Below, one piece after another: positions 55,436 to 63,986 of a stretch of 64,000 bases of DNA. Source of the stretch: Sulfitobacter sp. THAF37 (GTDB taxonomy: Bacteria > Pseudomonadota > Alphaproteobacteria > Rhodobacterales > Rhodobacteraceae). Each line of letters starts with the position of its first letter. The stretch's first letter is position 1. The position numbers and the translations under genes were made by a program. The notes under the pieces were generated by a model. That model worked only from the letters and a program-made list of their open reading frames with translations. It had not been told where the DNA came from and did not search any database. The stretch spans positions 1,371,001 through 1,435,000 of the forward strand of contig NZ_CP045372.1 of assembly GCF_009363555.1 (NCBI RefSeq), read 5' to 3'.

Positions 55436-56689
55436 TCAGCGTAGCGCCCGCCCCTTGACGATGGCCTTTTCCCCGAAGCGGCGCCGGATGCTGTCGGTGG
55501 CTCTTTCCGCGCGGCTGCGCTGTCCGGCCTGCGGGTCCAGCAGATCGCCCGCCAGGTCCGCACCATCGGGTGTGCCGAGATCCGAAATGCCGACGCCAAT
55601 CAGCCGGAAGGGACCGGGATCGTCCAGTTGGACGAACAGGGCGTGGGCCTGACGGTAGATGCGATCGGCAAGCTGAGTGTGATCCGGCAGGGACACCCGG
55701 CGCGTGACCGTCTTGAAATTCGCGTGCTTCAGTTTCAGCGTCACGATACGTCCGGCCATCCCCTTGGCCTTGGCCCGGTCCGCCACCTGCACCGACAGGC
55801 GCCAGATATGACCGTCGAGGATATCGGCATCGCCCGTATCCTCCCCGAAAGTCGTCTCCTTGGAGATCGATTTGACCGGCTCATGCGCGGACACGCGGCG
55901 GCGATCCTGCCCGCGCGCCAGATGCCACAGCCGTTCGCCCATGCCGCCGAAACGCAGGATCAGGTCGTCCTTTTCCCAGCGCAGGAGATCCGAAAAGGTG
56001 CGCACGCCAGCCTTTTCCAGCGCCGCCTGCGTCACCGCCCCGACGCCCCAGATCATGCTGACGGGCTTGTCCCGCAGAAAGGCGCCGGTCTCGGCCCGCC
56101 CGATTACGGAAAAGCCATGCGGTTTGTCGATGTCCGAAGCGATCTTGGCCAGAAACTTGTTGTGGCTCAACCCGATGGAGCCGGTCAGCCCCAGCTCGGT
56201 TTTCATGCGCCGCACCAGCCGCGCCAGCATCATGGCGGGTGCCGCACCGTGCAGCCGAGTGGTGCCTGTCATGTCCAGAAACGCCTCGTCCAGCGAGAGG
56301 GGTTCGATGGCCGGGGTCAGATCCTGCATCATCTCGCGGATGGCGCGCGAGGCTTCGACATAGGCTGCCATCCGGGGCTTTATGATCACCGCCTCGGGAC
56401 ACAGCTGAAGTGCCTTGAACATCGGCATGGCAGATCGCACGCCCCGGATGCGCGCCACGTAGCACGCGGTAGAGACGACGCCGCGCCGTCCGCCGCCGAT
56501 GATCACGGGCTTGCCCGCCAGCGCCGGGTTGTCTCGCTTCTCCACCGAGGCGTAGAAGGCGTCGCAATCCATGTGGGCGATGGTCAGTTCCATCAACTCG
56601 GGGTGGGTCAGGACGCGCGGGCTGCCGCAGGCGGTGCAGCGCGCCACGGCAGGCAGTTCTTTCAGACAGTCACGACAGAGGCTCGCCAT
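55436..56689 (-). CDS. dinB: DNA polymerase IV with N-terminal zinc-ribbon
   Basis: The start at 56689 (MASLCRDCL) is preferred because the longer frame to 56758 would run into the divergent NUDIX gene; no Shine-Dalgarno is visible. The 417-residue protein begins with a small zinc-ribbon (CRDC and CTAC pairs) before the Y-family polymerase. Catalytic acids are in AHMDCDAFYASVE and SLDEAFLDMTG, the steric residues in RRGVVSTACY, and the HhH and little-finger domains follow. The zinc-ribbon-fused DinB form is common in Rhodobacteraceae. No LexA box of the GTTC-N7-GTTC type was found upstream. Confidence 0.93.
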   Translation of the reverse strand: MASLCRDCLKELPAVARCTACGSPRVLTHPELMELTIAHMDCDAFYASVEKRDNPALAGKPVIIGGGRRGVVSTACYVARIRGVRSAMPMFKALQLCPEAVIIKPRMAAYVEASRAIREMMQDLTPAIEPLSLDEAFLDMTGTTRLHGAAPAMMLARLVRRMKTELGLTGSIGLSHNKFLAKIASDIDKPHGFSVIGRAETGAFLRDKPVSMIWGVGAVTQAALEKAGVRTFSDLLRWEKDDLILRFGGMGERLWHLARGQDRRRVSAHEPVKSISKETTFGEDTGDADILDGHIWRLSVQVADRAKAKGMAGRIVTLKLKHANFKTVTRRVSLPDHTQLADRIYRQAHALFVQLDDPGPFRLIGVGISDLGTPDGADLAGDLLDPQAGQRSRAERATDSIRRRFGEKAIVKGRALR

Positions 56690-56749
56690 CTTGGCACACA
56701 CGACAAAAGGGTTATGTAGGCAATGTAGCGTTCGTGCGAAGGAAAGAAC

Positions 56750-57178
56750 ATGGGGCACGAAGACGCCTTTGACGGTGCCAAGCTCGCCCTGTTCATCGGC
56801 GGGAAACTGGCCGTGATCCTGCGGGATGACATCCCCGAACTGCCCTTTGCGGGGTATTGGGATCTGCCCGGAGGGGGGCGGGAAGGCGCGGAAGGGCCGC
56901 TGGCCTGTGCCTTGCGTGAATGTCGCGAGGAACTGGGCCTGCAGGTGCCCGAAGAGGCGGTCACATGGCAGCAGCGGTTCACCGAGGATGGCCGGGTCAA
57001 GTGGTTCTTCGTCGCGGAGCAGCCGTCACGGATTGCCGAGGACATCGTGTTTGGCGATGAAGGTCAGTGCTGGACCCTGATGACACCCGAAGAATTCCTG
57101 ATGCACCCCAAAGCGGTGCCGGCGTTTCAGGCCCGGCTTCGCTTGTTCCTCAATCCCGGCAGAAGAGATGAGGTCTGA
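56750..57178 (+). CDS. NUDIX hydrolase
   Basis: This 142-residue protein carries the full NUDIX box (GGREGAEGPLACALRECREE followed by LGL) near residues 41-63, with the paired glutamates that bind magnesium. Before it stands PFAGYWDLPGG, the usual entry to the box. The substrate is a nucleoside diphosphate derivative that cannot be specified. It is divergent from dinB with about 60 bases between starts, so the two may be controlled together. Confidence 0.9.
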   Translation: MGHEDAFDGAKLALFIGGKLAVILRDDIPELPFAGYWDLPGGGREGAEGPLACALRECREELGLQVPEEAVTWQQRFTEDGRVKWFFVAEQPSRIAEDIVFGDEGQCWTLMTPEEFLMHPKAVPAFQARLRLFLNPGRRDEV

Positions 57179-57203
57179 ATCGCCATGCGTTTTTGCAAGA
57201 AAG

Positions 57204-57259
57204 CCCCCCGCTGTCTGAAGCGGGGGGAGTTGACGAACTTCAGGAAGAACCAGTTCGTC
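57204..57259. other. Two consecutive hairpins after the NUDIX gene
   Basis: The first hairpin pairs CCCCCCGCT (57204-57212) with its complement at 57219-57227 across GTCTGA. The second pairs GACGAACT (57232-57239) with 57252-57259 across 12 bases. No T-run follows on the plus strand, so simple termination is doubtful. The rest of the 227-base gap to pyrF shows nothing I can name. Confidence 0.45.
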
Positions 57260-57405
57260 GGGGAGTATCACCTGGCAAAAGGTTAACACTACCTCGCCAT
57301 TTCCACCTAGTCGGGAATTCCTGACCCCGCCGATCAGAACGCCCTTGTTGTCATTTATGTTACAGTCTGTGGTTGAATTCTGGGCGGGCCAGGCGGCGTT
57401 TCACT

Positions 57406-58128
57406 TCACCGCAGGGCGTTTGGCCGCACCACCTGTGGGCTGCGCATCTCCGCCAGAATGTCCTCTGTTGCCTGCCGGGGGTCGGGCGCCTGCCATACCG
57501 GGCGACCGACAACCACGTGGTCTGCCCCCGCCGCGATGGCCTGGGCAGGTGTCATGATGCGTTTCTGATCCCCTGCGGCACTGCCCACGGGCCGAACGCC
57601 GGGGGTAACGATCAGCTTGCCCGCCGCTTCGGGCAGGGCGCGGACCATGGCCGCCTCGTGCGGGGAACATATGATGCCATCCGCCCCGGCCTCAAAGGCA
57701 TGCGCAGCGCGGGTCTGGACAAGGTCGGCGATGGTCCCGTCGCGGATCAGGGCGCCGTCCAGATCGGCGCGGTCCAGAGATGTGAGTATGGTAACGGCGA
57801 GGATCTTGGTCTCGCGCTGGCCCACACCCGCGCGCGCGGCGGACACGACGTAGGGGTCGCCATGCACGGTCAGGAAATCAAGGTCGAACTGGGCCAGGCC
57901 GCGCACTGCCGCCTCGACCGTGGCCCCGATGTCAAAGAGCTTCATGTCGAGAAAGATGCGCTTGCCATGCTCCTGCTTGAGTTCATTGGCCAGCGCGAAA
58001 CCGCCACCCGTCAGCATGCCCAGGCCGATCTTGTAGAAACTGACTGCATCCCCCAGCTTTTCCGCAAGGGACAGCCCCGAAAGGGCATCGGGAACATCAA
58101 GGGCAACGATCAGGCGGTCATCGGTCAT
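57406..58128 (-). CDS. pyrF: Orotidine 5'-phosphate decarboxylase
   Basis: The start at 58128 follows AAGGAT and gives a 240-residue TIM-barrel enzyme that makes UMP. The catalytic set is clear: LIVALDVPD, FYKIGLGM, the Asp-Lys-Asp network in IFLDMKLFDIG near residues 60-66, LTVHGD, and VTPGVRP plus VVVGRPV for phosphate binding. It stands alone on the minus strand, downstream of a small conserved gene with a terminator between them. Confidence 0.96.
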   Translation of the reverse strand: MTDDRLIVALDVPDALSGLSLAEKLGDAVSFYKIGLGMLTGGGFALANELKQEHGKRIFLDMKLFDIGATVEAAVRGLAQFDLDFLTVHGDPYVVSAARAGVGQRETKILAVTILTSLDRADLDGALIRDGTIADLVQTRAAHAFEAGADGIICSPHEAAMVRALPEAAGKLIVTPGVRPVGSAAGDQKRIMTPAQAIAAGADHVVVGRPVWQAPDPRQATEDILAEMRSPQVVRPNALR

Positions 58129-58233
58129 CTGGGATCCTTGGCTGGCGCGGGCAAACGCCTGGGACGTAGACGGTTTCAGCGCAGCCTGTCCAGTGAAAAC
58201 GCGGCGATACAATAGGCGCCAGTGTATTCCGGC

Positions 58234-58271
58234 AAAAAAAGACCCGGATCCGCTTGTGCGCGATCCGGGTC
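58234..58271 (-). terminator. Rho-independent terminator between the 104-residue gene and pyrF
   Basis: On the minus strand a perfect 10-bp stem (GACCCGGATC at 58271-58262 paired with 58250-58241, loop 11 bases) is followed by seven T residues (58240-58234). It ends transcription of the small gene and means that pyrF has its own promoter. Confidence 0.85.
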
Positions 58272-58397
58272 AGTGTGTCAGAGACAGTGCAGGCAGGCAT
58301 TCGTCTCTGATGGTGGGGCGGCTACGGGACAGAATAGCAGCGGCACCCCACAATTCGCGCGGTCAGGCAGGTGATGCGCGAAAACTCATTCGGTAGG

Positions 58398-58712
58398 TCA
58401 GGCGGCGCGGTTGCCGGGGAGGGCTATCAGGCTTTCCAGCCAACGCCGCGGGTCGAAGCTTGGCCGACCGGCACGCTGTTTGGCGGCGCGACGGACCCTC
58501 TCGGAGTACATTCCCGTACCCCTGTCGTCGCGGCGTTCGGCCTGCGTGCGAAGCCCTTTGGCTGCCTGTTCGAAGCTCATGGTGATCGGGGCGCTGATGG
58601 CGCAGGGATATTTCCGGCTTTTGCCATCGCGGGTCACTGTGACCAGCGCCTCGAAGGTCTGCTCCGCAGGATTATAGATCACGTCTGACAACTGAATACT
58701 GGTATTCTGCAT
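58398..58712 (-). CDS. Small conserved hypothetical protein
   Basis: This 104-residue protein has no signal peptide or membrane segment. The first half is beta-like (LSDVIYNPAEQTFEALVTVTRDGKSRKYPC) and the second half is basic and helical (GLRTQAERRDDRGTGMYSERVRRAAKQRAG). I know of no function. I recall similar small genes near pyrF and clpB in related genomes. The AT-rich region upstream probably holds its promoter, and a strong terminator follows. Confidence 0.7.
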   Translation of the reverse strand: MQNTSIQLSDVIYNPAEQTFEALVTVTRDGKSRKYPCAISAPITMSFEQAAKGLRTQAERRDDRGTGMYSERVRRAAKQRAGRPSFDPRRWLESLIALPGNRAA

Positions 58713-58739
58713 GATGGTTACCTCGTGGGTTCATGATCA

Positions 58740-58900
58740 CTATCGCATGACGTCTTATTTTCTAAAGGTATAAACGATTGTGTTGCGAAATGGTTTCATC
58801 TTTCTCACCGCTTTCTGTTAATAAACAGGATTTATCCTTTAATAACAGTAAAATAATTGTGCATAACTTTTTTGTTGCAGATATCTAAAGTGGTGATAAC
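58740..58900. other. AT-rich intergenic island between the small hypothetical gene and clpB
   Basis: The 396-base gap (58713-59108) contains about 160 bases that are far richer in A+T than anything nearby. They include CTGTT-AATA-AACAG (a palindrome near 58814-58827), CCTTTAATAACAG and long T/A runs. No reading frame is convincing. It may be a bent or easily melted regulatory region serving the two divergent genes. The part from 58900 to 59002 shows nothing specific. Confidence 0.45.
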
Positions 58901-59002
58901 CGGACGTTTCTTCTGCAATCTCAACGCGTTCAGGTTGTGGGCAGCGTCCGCCGAAGCCACAACATGTAGTGGCCCTGCGCGAACTTAATATGACGTCAGG
59001 CT

Positions 59003-59030
59003 CTTGATTTCAGCGGCCTGCTCCCCAAAT
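59003..59030 (+). promoter_or_regulatory. Heat-shock (RpoH/sigma-32) promoter of clpB
   Basis: CTTGATT (59003-59009), 13 bases, then CCCCAAAT (59023-59030) matches the CTTGAAA / CCCCATnT heat-shock pattern closely. The transcript would start near 59037, giving a leader of about 70 bases with AAAAGGAG before the ATG. Confidence 0.75.
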
Positions 59031-59108
59031 CCAGATCGAGGTCCGACAGGATGCATGCCGCCAAGCCGGGTGTATCCGCCCACGGACGCTTTGCAAAAGG
59101 AGAGACCC

Positions 59109-61724
59109 ATGGACTTTAGCAAGTTCACGGAAAGATCGCGCGGCTTCATCCAGGCTGCGCAAACGATAGCCATTCGCGAAAGCCACCAACGGCTGGCTCC
59201 CGAACATGTACTGACGGCACTGCTTGATGACGATCAGGGCTTTGCAGCCAATCTGATTTCGGCTGCGGGCGGCGATATCCGTCGCGTGACCGAAAACCTT
59301 GCGCTGGCGTTGGGTAAGCTGCCCAAGGTGACGGGGGATGCGGCACAGGTGTATCTGGACAATTCCACAGCCAAGGTGCTGGCCGAGGCAGAGGCGCTGG
59401 CCAAGAAGGCGGGCGACAGTTTCGTTCCGGTCGAGCGGTTGCTGATGGCGCTGTGCATGGTCAAATCTGCGGCCAAATCCGCACTGGAAGCCGGGCAGGT
59501 GTCGGCGCAGGCGTTGAACGGCGCTATTAACGATGTACGCAAAGGGCGCACGGCGGACACGGCAAGTGCCGAGGACGGCTATGAAGCCTTGAAGAAGTAC
59601 AGCACGGATCTGACCGCCCGCGCCGAGGAAGGCCGCATCGACCCGATCATCGGGCGCGATGAGGAAATCCGCCGCGCCATGCAGGTGCTGTCCCGTCGTA
59701 CAAAGAACAACCCGGTCCTGATCGGTGAACCCGGCGTCGGCAAGACGGCGATTGCCGAAGGTCTTGCCCTGCGTATCGTCGATGGCGACGTGCCTGAAAG
59801 CCTGCGCAACAAGCGGTTGCTCGCGCTGGATATGGGCGCGCTGATTGCCGGGGCGAAATATCGTGGCGAATTCGAGGAGCGGCTCAAGGCCGTGCTGACC
59901 GAAGTGACCGAGGCCGCGGGCGAAATCATCCTGTTCATAGATGAGATGCACACGCTTGTGGGGGCCGGCAAGACGGATGGCGCGATGGACGCATCCAACC
60001 TGCTGAAACCTGCGCTGGCGCGCGGTGAGCTGCATTGCGTGGGCGCCACGACGTTGGACGAATATCGCAAGTACGTGGAGAAAGACGCGGCACTTGCCCG
60101 CCGGTTTCAGCCTGTCATGGTGCAGGAGCCGACGGTCGAGGATACCGTGTCCATCCTGCGGGGCATCAAGGAAAAGTACGAGCTGCACCACGGGGTGCGG
60201 ATCAGCGACTCCGCTCTTGTGGCAGCGGCGACGCTCAGCAACCGTTACATCACCGACCGGTTCCTGCCGGACAAGGCGATTGACCTGATGGACGAAGCCG
60301 CCAGCCGGCTGCGCATGGAAGTTGACAGCAAGCCCGAGGAGCTGGACGCGCTCGACCGCCAGGTCCTGCAGCTTCAAATCGAGGAAGAGGCGCTCAAGCT
60401 GGAGGACGATCAGGCGTCCAAGGACCGGCTGGCAACCCTTCAGAAGGATCTGTCCGAGCTGCAGGAGCGGGCATCGGAGATGACCGCCGCCTGGCAGGCC
60501 GAGCGTGACAAGCTGGCCGGTGCCCGCGACATCAAGGAAAAGCTGGACCGTGCCCGCGCGGATCTGGACATTGCCAAGCGCGAGGGCAATCTCGCCCGTG
60601 CGGGTGAATTGTCCTATGGTGTGATCCCACAGCTTGAGAAGGATCTTGAGGCCGCTGAATCCCGCGAGGACGGCATGATGGTCGAAGAGGCGGTGCGCCC
60701 CGAGCAGATCGCAAGCGTGGTCGAACGCTGGACCGGCGTGCCCGCAGGCAAGATGCTGGAGGGCGAGCGGGACAAGCTGCTGCGCATGGAGGATCAGCTG
60801 CACGCCCGCGTGATCGGACAGGATTCCGCTGTCAAAGCGGTGGCAAATGCCGTGCGCCGTGCACGGGCCGGTCTGAATGACGAGAACCGCCCGCTGGGCA
60901 GCTTCCTGTTCCTGGGGCCGACCGGTGTGGGCAAGACCGAGCTGACCAAGGCGGTGGCGGAGTTCCTCTTTGACGATGACAACGCCATGGTGCGCATCGA
61001 CATGTCCGAATTCATGGAAAAGCACTCTGTCGCGCGGCTGATCGGCGCCCCTCCGGGGTATGTCGGATATGACGAGGGTGGCGTCCTGACCGAAGCGGTG
61101 CGGCGCAGGCCTTATCAGGTCGTGCTGTTCGACGAGGTCGAAAAAGCGCATCCCGATGTGTTCAACGTGCTGCTTCAGGTGCTGGACGACGGGGTTCTGA
61201 CAGACGGGCAGGGTCATAGGGTCGATTTCAAGCAGACACTGATCGTCCTGACGTCGAACCTGGGTGCGCAGGCATTGAGCCAGCTGCCCGAGGGTGGCGA
61301 CATGGCACGGGCCAAGCGTGACGTGATGGATGCCGTGCGGGCGCACTTCCGCCCCGAGTTCCTGAACCGGCTGGACGAGACGATCATTTTCGACCGGCTG
61401 AGCCGGGAAAACATGACCGGGATCGTCGATGTGCAGCTTCAGCGCCTGCTCAAGCGGCTTGCCGGACGCAAGATCGTGCTCGACCTCGACGATGGGGCGA
61501 AGAAGTGGTTGGGCGACGAAGGGTATGACCCGGTGTTCGGGGCCCGGCCGCTCAAGCGGGTGATCCAGCGCACACTTCAGGATCCGCTGGCAGAGATGAT
61601 CCTGGCAGGCGACGTGCGGGACGGCGACAGGATCACCGTCACCGCGGGCGCCGATGGGCTGATTATCGGGGACCGGGTTGCCGCCAGCAACCGGCCCAAG
61701 CCGGACGACGCCACGGTGCATTGA
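59109..61724 (+). CDS. clpB: Protein disaggregase ClpB
   Basis: The ATG at 59109 follows AAAAGGAGAG; a longer open frame upstream is spurious. The 871-residue chaperone has the N-terminal Clp repeat domain (about 1-145), AAA+ domain 1 with Walker [14 protein letters not shown], a coiled-coil middle domain (about 405-525, rich in Glu, Leu and Lys) that separates ClpB from ClpA, and AAA+ domain 2 with [13 protein letters not shown] and the pore loop [13 protein letters not shown]. It rescues aggregated proteins with DnaK. A heat-shock promoter and a strong terminator frame it. Confidence 0.98.
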   Translation: MDFSKFTERSRGFIQAAQTIAIRESHQRLAPEHVLTALLDDDQGFAANLISAAGGDIRRVTENLALALGKLPKVTGDAAQVYLDNSTAKVLAEAEALAKKAGDSFVPVERLLMALCMVKSAAKSALEAGQVSAQALNGAINDVRKGRTADTASAEDGYEALKKYSTDLTARAEEGRIDPIIGRDEEIRRAMQVLSRRTKNNPVLIGEPGVGKTAIAEGLALRIVDGDVPESLRNKRLLALDMGALIAGAKYRGEFEERLKAVLTEVTEAAGEIILFIDEMHTLVGAGKTDGAMDASNLLKPALARGELHCVGATTLDEYRKYVEKDAALARRFQPVMVQEPTVEDTVSILRGIKEKYELHHGVRISDSALVAAATLSNRYITDRFLPDKAIDLMDEAASRLRMEVDSKPEELDALDRQVLQLQIEEEALKLEDDQASKDRLATLQKDLSELQERASEMTAAWQAERDKLAGARDIKEKLDRARADLDIAKREGNLARAGELSYGVIPQLEKDLEAAESREDGMMVEEAVRPEQIASVVERWTGVPAGKMLEGERDKLLRMEDQLHARVIGQDSAVKAVANAVRRARAGLNDENRPLGSFLFLGPTGVGKTELTKAVAEFLFDDDNAMVRIDMSEFMEKHSVARLIGAPPGYVGYDEGGVLTEAVRRRPYQVVLFDEVEKAHPDVFNVLLQVLDDGVLTDGQGHRVDFKQTLIVLTSNLGAQALSQLPEGGDMARAKRDVMDAVRAHFRPEFLNRLDETIIFDRLSRENMTGIVDVQLQRLLKRLAGRKIVLDLDDGAKKWLGDEGYDPVFGARPLKRVIQRTLQDPLAEMILAGDVRDGDRITVTAGADGLIIGDRVAASNRPKPDDATVH

Positions 61725-61750
61725 GCCGCGCTATATATATGCAAGCGAAA

Positions 61751-61775
61751 AAGGCCGGGGTTTTCCCGGCCTTTT
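61751..61775 (+). terminator. Rho-independent terminator of clpB
   Basis: AAGGCCGGG, loop GTTTT, CCCGGCCTT and a following TT give a perfect 9-bp stem 27 bases after the clpB stop. Confidence 0.88.
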
Positions 61776-61799
61776 CAGTCGGTGACGGGGCAGGAGGGC

Positions 61800-61917
61800 G
61801 GCGAGAAAGCCGCGTGTTTCTGCACTCAGTCGTTTGAGACCTTCCATTCTTCAGTTGGAAACTCCTGACCGGGGTTCCGCGAGGTTCAAAAGGTCGCCGC
61901 GGCGGCTTTTTTTCTGT
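61800..61917 (+). ncRNA. Candidate structured RNA between clpB and msrP
   Basis: In a 396-base gap, nested complementary segments occur: AAAGCCGC (61806-61813) with GCGGCTTT (61902-61909), and inside them GACCTT (61838-61843) with AAGGTC (61890-61895), plus TTCCA/TGGAA as a small hairpin. The outer stem is followed by a T-run (61907-61913), as at the end of many small RNAs. No known RNA family is recognised and no clear promoter is seen. The remaining bases before msrP show only its ribosome site (AGGAGG). Confidence 0.35.
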
Positions 61918-62120
61918 CTCACGGCCGACCTGACGGCAAAGCGGGTTCACAGGCGGTGACCTTACCGCGACCTCTGCGCCTCTGGCCTTCGGGCAGGCCG
62001 GTGCCGCGCGGACGGGGGCTGACAATCTGGTGTTCTGGGTGAAATGTAATGCGAAAGTCTTTGGTATTGCGGCTCTGCAACCCTACCTCTTGTGCAACGG
62101 AGTAAGAGGAGGAGGCCCCG

Positions 62121-63029
62121 ATGGCCCATCGCTGGATCAATACGCTGAAGGAAAACGACGTCACCCCGGAGGCCGTATATCTGAACCGCAGACAGCTGAT
62201 GGCGGGTGCGGTCGCGGGCATGGGGCTGGCCGGTATGGGGGGCAGCCGGGCCATGGCGCAGGACGCGCTTGAGCCCAACAGCTTCGAAGACATCACCAAT
62301 TACAACAACTACTACGAATTCGGCACCGGCAAGGGTGATCCGGCCCGTTATGCCGATGCGCTGACGACCGAACCCTGGTCGGTCAAGATCGACGGTCTTG
62401 TCGACAAGCCGGGCGATTACGCCTTTGAAGACATCATGAAGGCGATGACGATTGAGGAACGGATCTATCGGTTCCGCTGTGTCGAGGCCTGGTCGATGGT
62501 GGTGCCGTGGAACGGTTTCGAACTTGCCGACCTGCTCGACATGGCCGGGGTTCAGTCCGGCGCCAAATATGTCGCCTTCGAGACGGCGCTACGCCCTGAC
62601 GAGATGCCGGGCGTAAGCTTTCCGGTCCTGGATTGGCCCTATGTCGAGGGGCTTCGCCTGGACGAGGCGATGCATCCGCTGACCATCATGGCGACCGGCA
62701 TTTACGGCAAGGACATTCCAAATCAGAACGGCGCACCGTTGCGCCTGGTCGTGCCGTGGAAGTACGGGTTCAAGTCGATCAAGTCGATCGTGCGGATCAC
62801 GCTGACCGACAGCGAACCGCCGACCGCCTGGAACAAGGCCAATCCGCGCGAATACGGGTTCTACAGCAACGTGAACCCCGAGGTGAGCCACCCGCGCTGG
62901 TCGCAAGCGACAGAACGCCCGCTGGGCGGCGGCCTGTTCGCTGGCCGCAAGGATACGCTGATGTTCAACGGCTACGGTGACGAAGTTGCCAGCCTGTACG
63001 AAGGCATGGACCTGGTCCAGAATTTCTGA
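62121..63029 (+). CDS. msrP: Protein-methionine-sulphoxide reductase, molybdenum catalytic subunit
   Basis: This 302-residue protein is exported by the Tat pathway: the signal contains [14 protein letters not shown] and ends near AMAQ. The sulphite-oxidase-like fold binds molybdopterin. The molybdenum-ligand Cys is in [15 protein letters not shown], with [18 protein letters not shown] downstream. MsrP repairs oxidised methionines in periplasmic proteins, drawing electrons from MsrQ. AGGAGG precedes the ATG at 62121. msrQ follows 85 bases later. Confidence 0.95.
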   Translation: MAHRWINTLKENDVTPEAVYLNRRQLMAGAVAGMGLAGMGGSRAMAQDALEPNSFEDITNYNNYYEFGTGKGDPARYADALTTEPWSVKIDGLVDKPGDYAFEDIMKAMTIEERIYRFRCVEAWSMVVPWNGFELADLLDMAGVQSGAKYVAFETALRPDEMPGVSFPVLDWPYVEGLRLDEAMHPLTIMATGIYGKDIPNQNGAPLRLVVPWKYGFKSIKSIVRITLTDSEPPTAWNKANPREYGFYSNVNPEVSHPRWSQATERPLGGGLFAGRKDTLMFNGYGDEVASLYEGMDLVQNF

Positions 63030-63114
63030 TGCGGTTCTGCGCAGTACAACGCGGTGCGGGCAATCCGACCGACGCGCCGTATTTGCCGACAAAGGCAGGC
63101 AGGGGCATGCTCCG

Positions 63115-63729
63115 ATGAACGGCTTCATCGACCGCTTTAACGGCGCCGCCCGTCGCATCCCGACGTGGGTTGTATATAGTGTGCTGCTGGTCCCCGCGAT
63201 CTGGCTCTTTTACAAAGGGGTGACTGGGGATCTGGGCGCCGACCCGGTCAAGTCGCTGGAGCATGAGTTTGGCGAAATCGCGCTTCAGCTTCTTATCGCT
63301 GGTTTGTGCATCACACCTCTGCGCCGCTTTCTCGGCCTGAATCTTCTCCGGTTCCGCAGGGCCATCGGTCTTCTGGCCTTTACCTACGTTACATTGCATC
63401 TGCTGACTTGGGCGTTTCTGGACGTGCAGGCGCTGTCCCGGGTGGTCGAAGACATCATCAAGCGTCCCTATATCACGATCGGCATGGCGGCGTTCATCGT
63501 GCTGCTGCCGCTCGCGGCAACGTCGAACAACTGGTCCGTGCGCAAGCTGGGTCCGAAATGGCGCCAACTGCACAAGCTGACGTACCTGGCCGTGATACTC
63601 GGCGGCATTCACTACGTCTGGCTCGTGAAGGGAATTCAACTGGAGCCGCTGATCTACATGGCCGTAATTCTGGGGCTGCTTGCCCTGAGGCTGCCGTTTG
63701 CAGCCAAAACGCGCACTGCCCGCGGGTGA
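63115..63729 (+). CDS. msrQ: Haem-binding membrane subunit MsrQ
   Basis: The frame is open from 62977, but ATG 63115 begins the normal protein (204 residues). It has six hydrophobic segments and the ferric-reductase-like marks GEIALQLLIAGLCITPLRRF, TYVTLHLLTWAF with a haem-ligand His, WRQLHKLTYLAVILGGIHYVWL with two more, and an FRRAIGLLAF helix. It passes electrons from the quinone pool to periplasmic MsrP. It is the last gene in the window. Confidence 0.95.
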   Translation: MNGFIDRFNGAARRIPTWVVYSVLLVPAIWLFYKGVTGDLGADPVKSLEHEFGEIALQLLIAGLCITPLRRFLGLNLLRFRRAIGLLAFTYVTLHLLTWAFLDVQALSRVVEDIIKRPYITIGMAAFIVLLPLAATSNNWSVRKLGPKWRQLHKLTYLAVILGGIHYVWLVKGIQLEPLIYMAVILGLLALRLPFAAKTRTARG

Positions 63730-63767
63730 ACCGGTGGTCTGTTCCACTTCGGCTTAGCCAGAGCCGC

Positions 63768-63986
63768 GAATCCGGGATCGATTTCGCCACTTAATCGCGC
63801 TTTCCGCTCCCTCTTTAGGCGATATTCGAAGAATCCCAGGCGGCAAGTGGCGATTCACGGCGGGGATTTACGTGAATCGCCGGGTCGGCTTACCCCGAAT
63901 CCGCAGTCGAACCCGGTGACTCGCCCCCGACTCGGGCGTGAATCGCGGAATCACGACCGAGAATGTTCGCGCAAACGGGGTGAGTC
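63768..63986. promoter_or_regulatory. Dense, helically spaced array of ten GANTC (CcrM) sites
   Basis: GANTC starts at 63768, 63831, 63852, 63874, 63897, 63918, 63929, 63940, 63948 and 63982. Spacings are 63, 21, 22, 23, 21, 11, 11, 8 and 34 bp. Fewer than one site would be expected by chance in 219 bp of this composition. The 271 bases after msrQ hold no gene. The regularity suggests a protein array reading methylation on one face of the DNA, such as a replication or GcrA-type control region. The array may continue past the window. Confidence 0.7.
63849..63881. repeat. Perfect 11-bp inverted repeat inside the GANTC array
   Basis: GGCGATTCACG (63849-63859) and its exact complement (63871-63881) flank 11 bases. 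Each arm contains one GANTC site, so the two methylation sites are mirror-placed two helical turns apart. Confidence 0.8.

Noticed and set aside
56690..56749. LexA box between dinB and the NUDIX gene
   Set aside because: Only one GTTC half-site with an unsuitable partner; the GTTC-N7-GTTC pattern is absent.
59010..61721. 903-residue open frame antisense to clpB
   Set aside because: Mirror of the clpB reading frame in high-G+C DNA; no ribosome site and no recognisable domain.
63768..63986. CRISPR-like or simple tandem repeat
   Set aside because: Only five-base GANTC cores recur, with varying flanks; there are no repeat-spacer units.
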